The notes below the pieces were generated by a model. The model worked only from the letters and a program-made list of their open reading frames with translations, ran no database searches and was not told the DNA's origin. A DNA stretch of 64,000 bases from Pohlia nutans (lineage: Eukaryota; Streptophyta; Bryopsida; Bryales; Mniaceae): positions 12,181,009 through 12,245,008 of the forward strand of contig CM040100.1 of NCBI GenBank assembly GCA_022496805.1. Reading direction: 5' to 3'. This document shows, in pieces, positions 48,417 through 58,924 of this stretch. The position numbers were made by a program, and so were the translations under genes. The first letter of the stretch is position 1. Every line of letters begins with the position of its first letter.

Positions 48417-50104
48417 AGTGCGTGAGTAAGAAGCTCAAATAGATCACTGAGTCCAAAACATGCATTCCTCGGGTCTCTTCACCGCTTCACCGGCCACACA
48501 CACAAGGAGATTCTATGGGTGTTCCGTATGGGAATAGGGAAATAAGATAACTATACCTTAAAGCATCCCCTTACCAACTGAGCCTATTTACACACATAAA
48601 ACATAATTTTTTTTGGTGGGTCTTAATAGCAAGTTCAAGAGGATTCCAATGCACTTTAGCATGCATTATTTGGACACCGTATGAATAAGTTATGAATTTC
48701 CAAAGTGCTAACTATAGGTTGATCATAAAGCAACCCTAAACTTTGATGTTCAGATTGTACACATTCTCATCAATAGTAGGGTGTTAGAATCTACTTATTA
48801 TGGAAGATTTAGCTAGGGACGATTTAAGGAAAGGGTCGCTTTTAGATATAGTTATCCTAGCTTGGTTTTCCCTGTGATTTCCTTCTTCCAATTACACTTG
48901 TGAGGGAATGTGGCCATCTGGGAAAAATAGACAGTTCCCTCATAGTGTATGAGGGACTTTTGATGCATAAGGAATTTACTAAGGGAATTGAGAACAAATG
49001 AATGATATGAGAATGCTCAAGGAACCTAGAATCAGGGAAAATTCAATCCCCTGTAAACAGTTTGGTGGGAAAATTTGAGATCCATTTCAAGCTCCATTCC
49101 TACGTGAGAATTTGCCTGAATTTCCCCTCTTCCTGTAGAGGAATCCCAAAGGATCTCCTTGTGAGATTCAAGACAATTTCATAGAATGGCAGATCTGCAG
49201 CTGTGCAAAAAGAGATTGAGCACATGGTCAAACTCCCAGTTTAGGGTTTAGGGTTTTGCTGCAGTGAATTTGAAGGTTTTGGCTTGAGAAATATTGCAGT
49301 ACTGAACACATAGATCTAATGCCAAGTTGAATTTTCAATGCACCTGCGTCATGCATCACGTTTTTCGTTGAATGACTGAGAAGGCTGGAATTCACATGCA
49401 ACCCAATCCCCCGCAGCTGCACTCGATCGGTCCCTAAACCCCAAAGCTGCACTCGAGAAAGGAGAACAATTTAGAACGACATACAAAACAACACTGGGAT
49501 GTTGTACTGATTGACCACGTACATCGTTCTAACACGTTCTGTTCAACGACATTCTAATGTCATTTCAATGCATACAAACGACATTCTAATATTGTTCTAG
49601 CGAATTCCAGAATAATGTCGATCTAACCACCTGCTCCCAGATTAAAATCCAACAGAAACAAACCTACCAAAAACGTGGCACTCAATGCACAAGAGCTCAA
49701 ATGGCTCAGTATTGTTTTCATTATTGTCAATGTTGCAATCACTGTGCTAGGGTTTAGGCTGCACTAGAGGGTTTGGGGTTTAGGGAACTTTAGTTTTTCA
49801 CCGCATGTAGGTCGTTGTGGCTGAAACGTGAAACAAGCTCCTCTGCCTTTGAATCATTACCCTTGCAATTAAGCAACGTGTACATACAGAGGAGTCCGTT
49901 TGTCATTGTCTAGCACATCACATTAACTTTCTCGTGGATCAAAGAGAATTTGGCATTACTGTCATCTAGCTAGAAGCCTTCGAGCTAGTGGAGGTTTACA
50001 TCTCTTCCAGAATCGGGTGCAGAGGGGCCGTAGAAATAGTGGAAGCACTACGTGGTTGATAACTTGTGTGGGTACTGTAGTATCAATTCAAGTGGCTGAT
50101 CCAG

Positions 50105-50279
50105 CCACAGGGCACCTTGACACATTCACCAGGTAGTAAATGGTACAAAAATGATGGTGAATTCGTGGTGAACACTTGCTAAATTGAAGTGGTTGCTCAA
50201 TTTAGCAAGTGTTCACCACGAATTCACCATCATTTTTGTACCATTTACTTGGCAGTGAATCAGTCAAGGTTCCCTGTGG
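50105..50279. mobile_element. CACAGG-ended MITE in unit 1, with empty site in unit 2
   Basis: CCACAGGGCACC at the left, CCCTGTGG at the right, with arms of about 55 bp that match almost perfectly (ACAAAAATGATGGTGAATTC and its inverse). CAG flanks both sides (50102-50104 and 50280-50282). The other duplication unit near 52070 reads GATCCAGAACAACAG with no insert, so it arrived after the duplication or was lost from unit 2. Confidence 0.8.
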
Positions 50280-50595
50280 CAGAACAGCAGTGTGAGGTGA
50301 ATCTGGGGGAGTACTCGCCTACCGACTAAGTTCAAAAGCTATCGTGTAGCGGACGTGCGTCAGCGACTCACAATATGAGGCGGAAAATTAGGGAATCGAT
50401 CACCACTTCAATGCAAGCTGCAGCTAGTCGGGCCGGGGAGCTGGAGCACTGTACCGAGCTAGATGAGCATTAGTTAGTAACTAACTAACGTATTGCAACA
50501 AAAGTAAAAGCACAAGCATTCTGAGAGTTCAGTTCAGTGACATTCTACGCCCGGTTCTACCGTTGCCTCGATCTCTCCAGAATCACTGCTACGCT

Positions 50596-50722
50596 TCACA
50601 AGGAACCCTGACCATATTACCAGGCAGTAATGGGTACCGGAATTATGGTAAATTATTGGTAATCACTGAGAAAGCACTTGCAAAACATGCAGTAAACTCC
50701 CAGTAAAAGGAACCGATAGCGC
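50596..50722. mobile_element. Partial CACAGG-type MITE
   Basis: CACAAGGAACCCTGACCATA followed by TTACCAGGCAGTAATGG resembles the ends of 50105-50279. The segment is absent from the corresponding place in unit 2 (near 52385). Its right end AAAGGAACC is decayed. Confidence 0.5.
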
Positions 50723-50949
50723 TGGTTGGGTCCAAGATCCACAGACTATCGATCGCCGACAGTTGTTTGACACTCAGGCTGGTCCGATGACTTTCATCTA
50801 CGTACAAATAGACCGAGATCTGGCTTCTCGGTCTTACAGTCTGACTCACTGTGAGATATATCGAGCATCATCAAGGTGACCAAGAAATCAGCATCGCAGT
50901 GAACTCGGTACTAGCTTGTCGTAGAGGATTGATCTAAATTCACGAAGGA

Positions 50950-51489
50950 ATGGAAGCGCGAAAGAGCACCAATTGGACCGTCAAAAGATGTTCACGTCCA
51001 CCACCATTGAGCTCCGCGGTTGTTGTGTTCGTGGTGACGGTAGCAGTTCTGAGCTTGTCGATGTCGTCTGCATGCGCGATCAGGCTGCCTGTCGGTGACG
51101 ACCACACCGCCGATCGACCAGTGGTCGGTTTGCTCCACTCTGGATACTTCTACCCCAAATTCTTGTACGTACTGGCGAGGACTTCGCACGTCGCCGGGTT
51201 CGTTCCAGTACGCACACGTCATTCTCCTGGCGTGGGATGCTGTGTGGTGTCATGCATCTTCATGCCCCGGACGTCCGGCAAGCTCAAGGAGTACTTTGGC
51301 AATTGGAACCGCCTTTCACTAGTGTCGGTGGTGGTGTACTCGCAGAAAACCGCAAGCACCCTGAGCGGCCTCATCACGGCATTCTTCATCGGGCTTTGTG
51401 CCACGCATGTGCCAGTCGACACGCGAGTGCGGCAGTTTTGTAATAGAATGGCAGACACGCGAGGTGGTGTACGTACAACAGATCGATAA
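50950..51489 (+). pseudogene. Truncated copy of the multi-pass membrane protein
   Basis: 179 codons from an ATG in the same place as in the intact first exon at 52813. Residues 1-75 align closely (WTVKRC, LSLSMSSACAIRLPVGDDHT). At 51164-51174 a GTAC repeat shifts the frame; the homologous frame returns near SCIFMP and continues to YSQ-TASTLS-LITAFFIGLC. After CATHVPVD the homology ends at the junction with unit 2, so the remaining two thirds of the protein are missing. A Ser/Val-rich hydrophobic segment at residues 24-44 could be a signal anchor. Unlikely to be functional. Confidence 0.65.
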
Positions 51490-51782
51490 GCAGACCTGCA
51501 GCTGTGCAAAAAGAGACTGAGCACACGTTTAGGATTTACTAGGGTTTTGCTGCAGTGAATTTGAAGGTTTTGGCTTGAGAAAGATTGCAGTACTGAACAC
51601 ATAGAGAATGCCAAGTTAAATTTTCAATGCACCTGCGTCATGCATCACGTTTTTCGTTGAATGGCTAGCTGACAAGGTTAGAATTCACATGCAACCCAAT
51701 CCCCCGCAGCTGCATTCGATCGGTCCCTAAACCCTAAAGCTGCACTCGGGGGTTTCGGGCTTAAGGTTAAGTTTTTCACCGC

Positions 51783-52121
51783 ATGTACCGGTCGTTGTGG
51801 CTGAAACGTGAAACAAGCTCCTCTGCCTTTGGATCGCTACCCTTGCAAGGAACGCTAACAGTGGAGTTCGTTTGTCATTGTTTAGCACGTCACATTTACT
51901 TCTTCGTGGATCAAAGAGAATTTGGCATTACTATGTCGCATCCGGCTATTAACTGGACGTCAATAACTCGTCCTGACCAGAATCGGGTGCAGAGGGGCTG
52001 CAGAAATAGTGGAAGTAATACGTGGATGATAACTTGTGTGGGTACTGTAATATCAATTCAAGTGGCTGATCCAGAACAACAGCTTGAGGTGAATCTGGGG
52101 GAGTACTCGCCTACCGACTAA
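51783..52121 (+). CDS. Possible exon or small ORF conserved between the units
   Basis: 112 codons beginning MYRSLWLKRE and ending EVNLGEYSPTD. The last 50 codons are matched in frame in unit 1 (near 50010-50330), where QNRVQRG, NSGS, ITCVGTV and EVNLGEYSPTD remain despite several amino-acid changes and the MITE. Frame conservation hints at coding use, perhaps a last exon. I recognise no domain. The first half is less conserved and the true start is unsure. Confidence 0.3.
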   Translation: MYRSLWLKRETSSSAFGSLPLQGTLTVEFVCHCLARHIYFFVDQREFGITMSHPAINWTSITRPDQNRVQRGCRNSGSNTWMITCVGTVISIQVADPEQQLEVNLGEYSPTD

Positions 52122-52419
52122 GTTCAAGAGCTATCGTGAACATTGCGTGCTCAAGTCAGTCACTCACAAAATGAGGCGGAAAATTAGGGAATCGATCACG
52201 TCTTTAGCTGTAGTCGGGCCGGGGTGCTGGAGCACTGTACCGCGCTAGATAAGCAGTAATTCGCAATTAGCGCATTAATTGCATCAAAAGTTACAGCACA
52301 AGCATTCTTAGAGTTCAGTTCAGTGACATTCCACGCCCGGTTCCACCGAACGTTGCCTCGATCGCTCCAGGATCCCTGCAACGCTTACTATGTCACGCGA
52401 TCCTAATATTCACAGACTA

Positions 52420-52800
52420 CCGATCGCCGACAGTTGCTTGACACACCTGGTCAGATGACTTCCATCTTCGTACAAATAAAGCTCTCGTTTGCTTCTCGAT
52501 CTTACAGTCTGACTACCTGAGAGAGCATCATCGAGGTGGCCAAGAAATCAGCATCTCAGTCAACTCGGTACGTACTAGCTTGTCGTAGAGGATTGATCTA
52601 AGTCTATCGATCGCCGACAGTTGCTTGATCAAGACTTTCATCTTCGTACAAATAGAGCTCCGGATGGTTTATTCTATCTTACAGTCTGAATCACTGTGAG
52701 AGCATCATCAAGGTGGCCATGAAATCAGCATCTCAGTCAACTCGGTACTAGATTGAATTGTACGTCGTAGAGGATTGATCTAAGTTCACGAAAGAAGTTC
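52420..52800 (+). repeat. Duplicated gene-proximal segment
   Basis: Two copies (52420-52605 and 52606-52800) share ATCGCCGACAGTTGCTTGA, TCTTCGTACAAATA and GAAATCAGCATCTCAGTCAA. Unit 1 has one copy (50745-50945). The segment lies immediately upstream of the membrane-protein start, so it may hold its promoter or 5' leader. Confidence 0.7.
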
Positions 52801-54078
52801 CTGGGTGTGAACATGGAAACGCGAAAGAGCTCCAATTGGACCGTCAAAAGATGTTCAAGTCCGACACCATTTGTTGTCCACAATCTTGTGTTCATCGTGA
52901 CGGTAGCAGTTCTGAGCTTATCGATGTCGTCTGCATGCGCGATTAGGCTGCCTGTCGGTGACGACCACACCGCCGATCGACCAGTGGCCGGTTTGCTCAA
53001 CTCTGGATACTTCTTCCCCAAATTCGTGTACTGGCGAGGAGTTCGCACGTCGCCGGGTTCGTTCCGCTACGCACACGTCATTCTGCTGGTTTGCTGTGTG
53101 TACTGCATCTTCATGCCCCTGTTTTCCGGCAAACTCAAGCAGTACCTTGGCAGTATGAACAGCCTTTCACTGGTGTCGGCGGTGGTGTACTCGCAGCAAA
53201 CCGCAAGCACCCTGAGCGACCTCATCACGGCGTTCTTCATCGGGTTGTGTGCCACGCAGGTGCAAGTGGACATAGTGCGGCAGGTGACCTTGACTCTCAA
53301 CAAGATCCCGGTTTTTCCGGGACCGAATGCAGTCGACCGAGCTAAATTGTTATCTCTCAAACAACTTAAAAGAGTCTACAGGACCGGGGGCTTTCATGCA
53401 ATGGTTCCACTCATTGGATTACTCGCCTTCCCCTTTACCGCAGTGCTCATTCTAACATACCAGGATTCATACCACCCAATGGAAACCCTGACTCTAGCCT
53501 ATACCGCTGGTAGTTTCGAAATCATTGCCTGCGTGGTGGTCTTTTGTGCTTTCAACCGGGAACATACGCCAAACCCTTTCGCACCTTATGGTAACCTTAC
53601 CGCACTTTTTGCTACGGCAAGCTTTGTCATTTCAGTATAGAAATTATAAGAAATTGTATTGAATTTGTGCAGTACTTGTATCACTTTGTCAATAACATAT
53701 CTATACGAATAGGTCTTTAAGTCATTATGGACATGATTGTTGTTAAGGACATTTAGTCATTAAAGACTCGTCACATTAAACAAGATTTCTACTACTAGTG
53801 TACGAGATTGTATTGAACTTGTGCAATTTACCCATATCACTTTGTGAACATAAAAACTTTACTGAATTCAATACTTCTACCTGTAATGAATATTACTATA
53901 TTGATTCATTTGCTTGAAACCCATACGGTCTTGGTATGACACCTGTACAATTACAGTATAGTTTCAATCAAGGTTGCCACAGTAAATGATTTTGTGCTGA
54001 AACTGCTCACTTTTACTCTCCTGATGCATGGGCGGTTCCGGATGTATCAGATGTTCCAAGTCCGGCGATGGCGGTCAA

Positions 54079-54293
54079 CACAGGGAGCTCATATCGTTCC
54101 CCTGTGTTGATTCCCCCGTGAGTGCCACTTTTCCCTGTGATTTCGAGTTTTGACATGTGTACAAAATCACCTGCTTAAGCTTAGTCACCTACTTGTAGAA
54201 GGAAAGTTTTAACACGTGTCGTGTTCTGAAGCTCAGAGGGGAAAGTGGCACTCACAGGGGAATCACACAGGGAAACCATATGAGACCCCTGTG
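54079..54293. mobile_element. CACAGG-ended MITE in exon 2, CAA duplication
   Basis: CACAGGGAGCTCATATCGTT at the left, TATGAGACCCCTGTG at the right, and inner arms GAGTGCCACTTTTCCC and GGGGAAAGTGGCACTC. CAA flanks both sides (54076-54078 and 54294-54296). Read from exon 2 it brings a TGA after about 11 codons. Confidence 0.8.
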
Positions 54294-54618
54294 CAACCGG
54301 GAGCAGGGATTTGCTGACGGCATTGACCGGAGCAAATATTTTGCAAAATCACGCGTGTCTTGGGTGCTTGATAGTTATCCAAGCGGCATTTTGGATCTGT
54401 GCTTTTCGGAGGGTCGCCATCGAAGTCGACGTGCAACGTGGAGGTTCAGGTTGTTGGGATCGATTGCCAGCGGGGCCACCTGTTCTTCGTGGTGTGGGCA
54501 TTTCTCATCGCCCGGAGGGTGGACGGCGTGTATCCGGATGTGCTCTACAAGTTTTTATTGACCACCGGCGTCACTTCCATTCTTATTTCGTGCCAAGAGA
54601 TGAGATTGTTCAAGAATC

Positions 54619-54767
54619 CACAGGAAGAACGGGAGGGCCATACCCGGGTAGCCTGCAGGCCGATGTAGATTTACCCCCCCAAACTTTCTAAACAAGTAGG
54701 TCGAGGGGGGGTAAATCTACATTGGCCTCCAGGCTACCCCGGGTATGGCCCTCCCGTTCTTCCTGTG
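54619..54767. mobile_element. CACAGG-ended MITE at the gene's 3' end, ATC duplication
   Basis: Arms of about 60 bp run from CACAGGAAGAACGGGAGGGC to its inverse with two or three mismatches; the loop is about 25 bp. ATC flanks both sides (54616-54618 and 54768-54770). The arms are GC-rich, including CCCCCCC/GGGGGGG. Confidence 0.85.
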
Positions 54768-54779
54768 ATCGGTGACTGC

Positions 54780-56049
54780 ATGCATGGGTGTGACAGACTT
54801 ACTAGTGAGTTTCAAATAAATAAAATTAGTTTTAGAATGCAAAATGTTCAATGTTGCGTGCTTGAGGGGCCAAAAGTGGTAGATACAGTTTTTAGCATAG
54901 GAAGCATGAAGATGAGTCTGCAATCACAAATTGACACAACAACTGGGAGCAGGTGCTCAGAATAACAAGCAGCTAGTCACGTAGTCTCTGCTTTAGTGTT
55001 TACCCCAGATTTACTTTTACGGCCTGTTTTTACTGTTCAGTCCTGTAACTCCTGAAAACGAAGCATTTTTGTAGTCTCTACCCTATGGGACAGAGACAAA
55101 AAATTGTAAGAACGACATAATTTCTTTAGAGCATGGTATCTAGATCGACACTTCAATGTCATTGTGACTGACTCACTGACTGACTTGTTGGAATGATATT
55201 AAAATAAAACGTTGTTCGAATGTGTTAGAACAACGTGGATAGAACGACATTCCATTAATTGCTGTTATTCTGAATGTCGTTCTAAATCGCTCTACCCACT
55301 TATAGCGATGTTTTTTTCAAACGGTTCTTGCGTTGGAATCTTCCTTCCTGTAGGACTTCAAATATTATGGAAAAGTTCTCTACTATGATGACAGAGAACA
55401 TGCTGAGTTTTCGTTCCAAGTTGAGAGATCCAATATTCTCATATAATTATGTAAAGAGTGTACTTCCATGATAGAATTATATGAACTGGTCTGGAATGAT
55501 GGACAAAGTATGGAAACCATTCGATCAAAACATCTGACAAGGTTCTACAATTCCCTATCTTATATATGTTCATGTGAAAATTTAATTGGCTCAGTGTGAC
55601 ACAGTTACACTTGCTGTGCGAGATGAAAATCTCACAAACCATTGATTTTTTTTCATGTACAATCTGAAATTCAAAACTTCAGGAAAATTTTGGGGAAAAA
55701 GATACCTGTAGGATTGATTACAAGTTGACATGGGTTGGAACTTGGGATGTCCATCTGTAGATTCATGGGTGATGGCCTGATATGGGTGCCCCCTTCAAAA
55801 ATAGTGTGATTTCCGAGAAATATCTTTTTGGTAAGAAAAAACATTGGACAACTACAAAAATTAGAGGGTGTTAATGTGTTATAGACACCATTGCTGCAAC
55901 TATATACATAGTGTTAAAGACAGAATTTCTAGCACATAAAATGAGTTAGACATAAGTCACACTATATGAGACACGTAAAAGTGATACCCATATTTGGCCA
56001 TTCCCCTCATCCAAGATTCATAACCTCAGCAGCTGGTGAAGGCTACATT
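54780..56049. other. Intergenic, no gene seen
   Basis: No convincing exon. Around 55180-55290 words such as GAACGACATTCC and GTTCTAAATCG recur, as they do at 49490-49620, suggesting another worn repeat on both sides of the duplicated locus. Confidence 0.35.
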
Positions 56050-56379
56050 CACTATAACAAAACATGGTAAAAAAAACCGCACTCAAAATTGACTGCGGTT
56101 CTTTTTGCCACGTTTTTGTGTAGGCGCACTACGCATGCAGCCACTGTTTTTTGCAATTTTCAACTGCAATTTTTGAAATTTTGGGGCGTGTAACATATCA
56201 TTGGAAAGTTATTTGCAATACCTTTCCAACGGTATATTACACGCCCCAAAATTCTAAAAATTGTAATCAGAAATTGCAAAAGAAACTAATAGCCCACTAT
56301 GCGCGCATGCACAAAAACGTGGCAAAATGAACCGCAATCAATTTTGAATGCGATTTTTTTACCATGTTTAGTTATAGTG
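56050..56379. mobile_element. Foldback MITE with CACTATAAC ends
   Basis: CACTATAACAAAACATGGTA at the left is mirrored by TACCATGTTTAGTTATAGTG at the right. Inside are AACCGCA/TGCGGTT and GGGGCGTGTAA/TTACACGCCCC arms. It forms one hairpin of about 330 bp with a tight loop near 56210. Confidence 0.75.
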
Positions 56380-56459
56380 ACTAGTAGAAAACTATGCCAA
56401 AAAGAACCGCAGCCAATTTTGGCTACGGCTCTAGCTATTTGGCATAGTTTCTACTAGTG
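56380..56459. mobile_element. 80-bp CACTA-like foldback directly abutting the previous one
   Basis: ACTAGTAGAAAACTATGCCA at the left is mirrored by TGGCATAGTTTCTACTAGT at the right. The core again contains AAGAACCGCAGCC, like the neighbouring element. Confidence 0.7.
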
Positions 56460-57513
56460 CTAGGTATGGGAGAAGGTTCAGTGTGTTGTCGCAGTGTTTA
56501 CAGTGGACGTATCCATTGCTATGCCACCCAACACCCAATTCCGCCCTCATGTTCTGGTGGTGTACATTTTGACAAATGTACGCATTTGGTACATGAGGGA
56601 AGAATTTTTAAATGGATGGTAATGGGTATGTCTACCTTACTCCATCTTCTGTCTCGTTTCTTTTGGCACCTTCAGATCGATGAAATCATGGTTTACATTG
56701 AGTTGAATTGAAAAAGCTCAGGCACATGAGGGCGTGTCAAGAGTAAGCTCACAAAAATCTTGCAACAGTAGGACATCTTTTATGCTTGCTGAAATCTTTC
56801 TCTCTTTTAGATGTATGCCAATTGTTATATGTCACAAAGGACCAAATTCCTACTAGTGCATGTTAGCAGAAATCAATTATGTAGCAACATTAGTCAACCA
56901 AAATTAGAAAGATCGACAAAGTGGGATGGAGATTGGCAAACTTGTAGTGACATCTAATTTCTTTTGTTTTTTCATTGGTAGAGCAACACGCATCTTGGAA
57001 TGTAGTCAAGTAGGGAAAAATGGATAGAATCATTCATATATTGTATATATATGTGTTCATCCATAAAATTATCTATTATAAGACACTTTCATTCAAATGA
57101 TAGCGATTTTAGAATTTTTGCATCCGACATTGCAATGTTGATTCAACCTCCTGGTTGGTTAAAACATTCCTTTGTTAATTATTTTGAAGTTATTAAAACA
57201 AGAGGTTTGCATTAGGGAGTTCCAAGTTTGTGATAAAAGAAATGAAAATAATAATGAGGTTATTTCTTCATAACATTCTTTTGCTAGTACTAGAGCACAT
57301 TCTTTTGCTTCTGCAGTGAATCAACATCTAAACAGGGAATTGGTGATGTGGAGCACGTAGAAACTACTAAAAAAAAAAATAAGTTTGTTGAGCTACCAAG
57401 CCATCTTCAGCTAAAGATGGCTTTGATTCTCCATAAGATTACGATTCCTGCAACAATTTTGATTCCCAAGGGTGAACAGTGGAGCTGCTAAAGAATGTTA
57501 TGTATGTTTGATG
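56460..57513. other. Intergenic, no gene seen
   Basis: A single 84-codon plus-strand frame (56457-56711) has no recognisable domain. No splice structure or terminal repeats were found. Confidence 0.35.
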
Positions 57514-58102
57514 TTAACCCCTAAACGTCAGAGCGTCCAGAAACTGGACGACTAACAGATTCAAACCCTTCTCACGTTCTCATCAATTATTGGATGAAAG
57601 TCATCCATTTTTTTGGAGATTTTTCACGAAGTTGTTGTCTTATCTAACGGTTGGATTTAGTCATACTTGATTACATATTTCTCTAAAATTACAAATGTAG
57701 AAGTATGTCAAGTCGTTGACCAAGCCAAAATTGCATTGACTGTAGTTCAAAAGTGGCCTTGCAAAAATGAGGTCATAGATTTAAGAAACACAAAAATTTC
57801 AAAAAAATCACCACGTTTAAGAGTATCTCATTTTAAATTCATTCCAACAAATTTTACTCAAAAAATATTAAAATTTTGTTTGTAATCGAATTTAGAAGGA
57901 ATTTTTAATTATAACTTTCAAATTTTATAATTAAATATTGGTGATAGTATTAGTGAGTCGAACCGTACGGATGGAATCTAAAATTCAAAATCTAGAACTT
58001 TCATTTGTATGTCAATTCCAAAATATTCTTCTAAATAGTAGTTTATGATGATTTTTCTCAAATTGTCAATTCCAGGGACACCCTGGTACGTTTAGGGGTT
58101 AA
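57514..58102. mobile_element. TTAA/CCC-ended MITE with hairpins at both ends
   Basis: Starts TTAACCCCTAAACGTCAG and ends GGTACGTTTAGGGGTTAA, an inverted repeat of about 15 bp. The left hairpin CGTCCAG/CTGGACG is at 57534-57550; the right hairpin CCAGGG/CCCTGG is near 58072-58086. The open frame 57667-57885 lies inside and is not credited. Confidence 0.75.
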
Positions 58103-58286
58103 CGAGGGATATATTCTGGTTGACAGCCTTCACAAAAAGATCAGCGTTGAACTCAATGAATGTATTGAGATGGCTGAAGTTTAGTGATAGTAGATACGGA
58201 CCCTCTCAATGAATTTGGTGCAGGGCAAATGAATGCAAGCATCCTGACTGGCCGCTACATCATTTGAACTCCAATGATGGGACTAA

Positions 58287-58701
58287 GAGCAAGCCCAGCA
58301 GTTCCAGACCAAATATGTCCGCCAAGCATTAATTTGAGGGCCATTTTTAACTTAGATGAATGTTATACAAGAAGTAGCCCAACAACACTCCTTGTGCGAA
58401 CACCAAAGCAACTTATAAAACAAAGATTTTATGAAAGTATCTTGATGACCTTGAAGCACGGGCCGGTGAATAGTCTTCAAGCTCGTTATTGAATTGTTCA
58501 TTGAGCATCTTTGCTCGCTTGATGTGAGAAATTTGCTTGCGCCAAAGCTTCTGTAGATGGCGGGAAACCTCAAACTTTGGCTCCAAAAACTATCTTTTAG
58601 CGTTAGTAGGTAGTTGTTGGGCCAAACTTCGAAGCAAGTGGAGATGACTACACCAAATCTTGGCGTTGGTCCCTCCAAAACACCTGCTGCTTGGCATGCT
58701 C
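58287..58701. mobile_element. Tourist/PIF-like MITE with TAA duplication
   Basis: GAGCAAGCCCAGCAG at the left and CTGCTTGGCATGCTC at the right, flanked by TAA on both sides (58284-58286 and 58702-58704). Related to 4389-4753. The 108-codon minus-strand frame at 58352-58678 is inside it and shows no transposase motif. A weak GGTCGGCA-family element follows at about 58720-58920. Confidence 0.65.
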
Positions 58702-58924
58702 TAATGTGATTGAGTTATATATTACCCTACCCCGCCATCCAGGTAGGAAAAAGAGGAGCCCAAATCTTTATGAAATTATTGTTTTAAAAAATACATTTTT
58801 TTCTAGTGAAAAAGAGAATTTTAGAGAATATCCACAAAATCTTAGAAAATATTCGTATTATTTGGGCAAAAAAACTTATTGTTGGGCATGATTTGCCGAC
58901 TCTAACGACCAGATACATTAACCT

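Larger units (their letters stand above)
49189..51485 (+). repeat. Tandem duplication, unit 1
   Basis: Sequence from 49189 (GATCTGCAGCTGTGCAAAAA) to about 51485 is homologous to the unit starting at 51490. Shared landmarks are GCAGTGAATTTGAAGGTTTT, CATGCATCACGTTTTTCGTT, CAGAATCGGGTGCAGAGGGG and the membrane-protein N-terminus. This copy alone carries two CACAGG-type MITEs. It is GC-richer than the rest of the window. Confidence 0.8.
51490..53400 (+). repeat. Tandem duplication, unit 2
   Basis: Homologous to unit 1 starting at CAGCTGTGCAAAAAGAGACT, and continuing past the point where unit 1 stops, so unit 2 contains the fuller gene. It also carries an extra internal duplication of the region just upstream of the gene (52420-52605 and 52606-52800). 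Confidence 0.75.
52813..54775 (+). pseudogene. Multi-pass membrane protein, split by two MITEs
   Basis: Exon 1 (52813-53590) begins at an ATG matching the start of the upstream copy. A proposed GT-AG intron (53591-53982) joins it in phase to exon 2. Exon 1 has hydrophobic segments near residues 20-44, 86-106, 117-150, 198-219 and 226-247, separated by short polar loops. Exon 2 reads NDFVLKLLTFTLLMHGRFRM, then is stopped inside the MITE at 54079-54293. Without that MITE the frame runs on through NILQNHACLGCLIVIQAAFW. A one-base change of frame near 54405-54450 leads to LFFVVWAFLIARR and LLTTGVTSILISC. The last MITE sits within the final codons; without it the protein would end MRLFKNR. A large membrane protein of about 10 segments is implied. 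I do not recognise the family. An unrecognised intron could explain the frame change, but none of normal size fits. Confidence 0.6.

Noticed and set aside
54311..54691. A separate 126-codon gene
   Set aside because: It starts at a non-ATG codon and is better explained as the continuation of exon 2 of the split membrane protein gene.
58352..58678. 108-codon minus-strand open frame
   Set aside because: Contained within a Tourist-like MITE and without transposase motifs.
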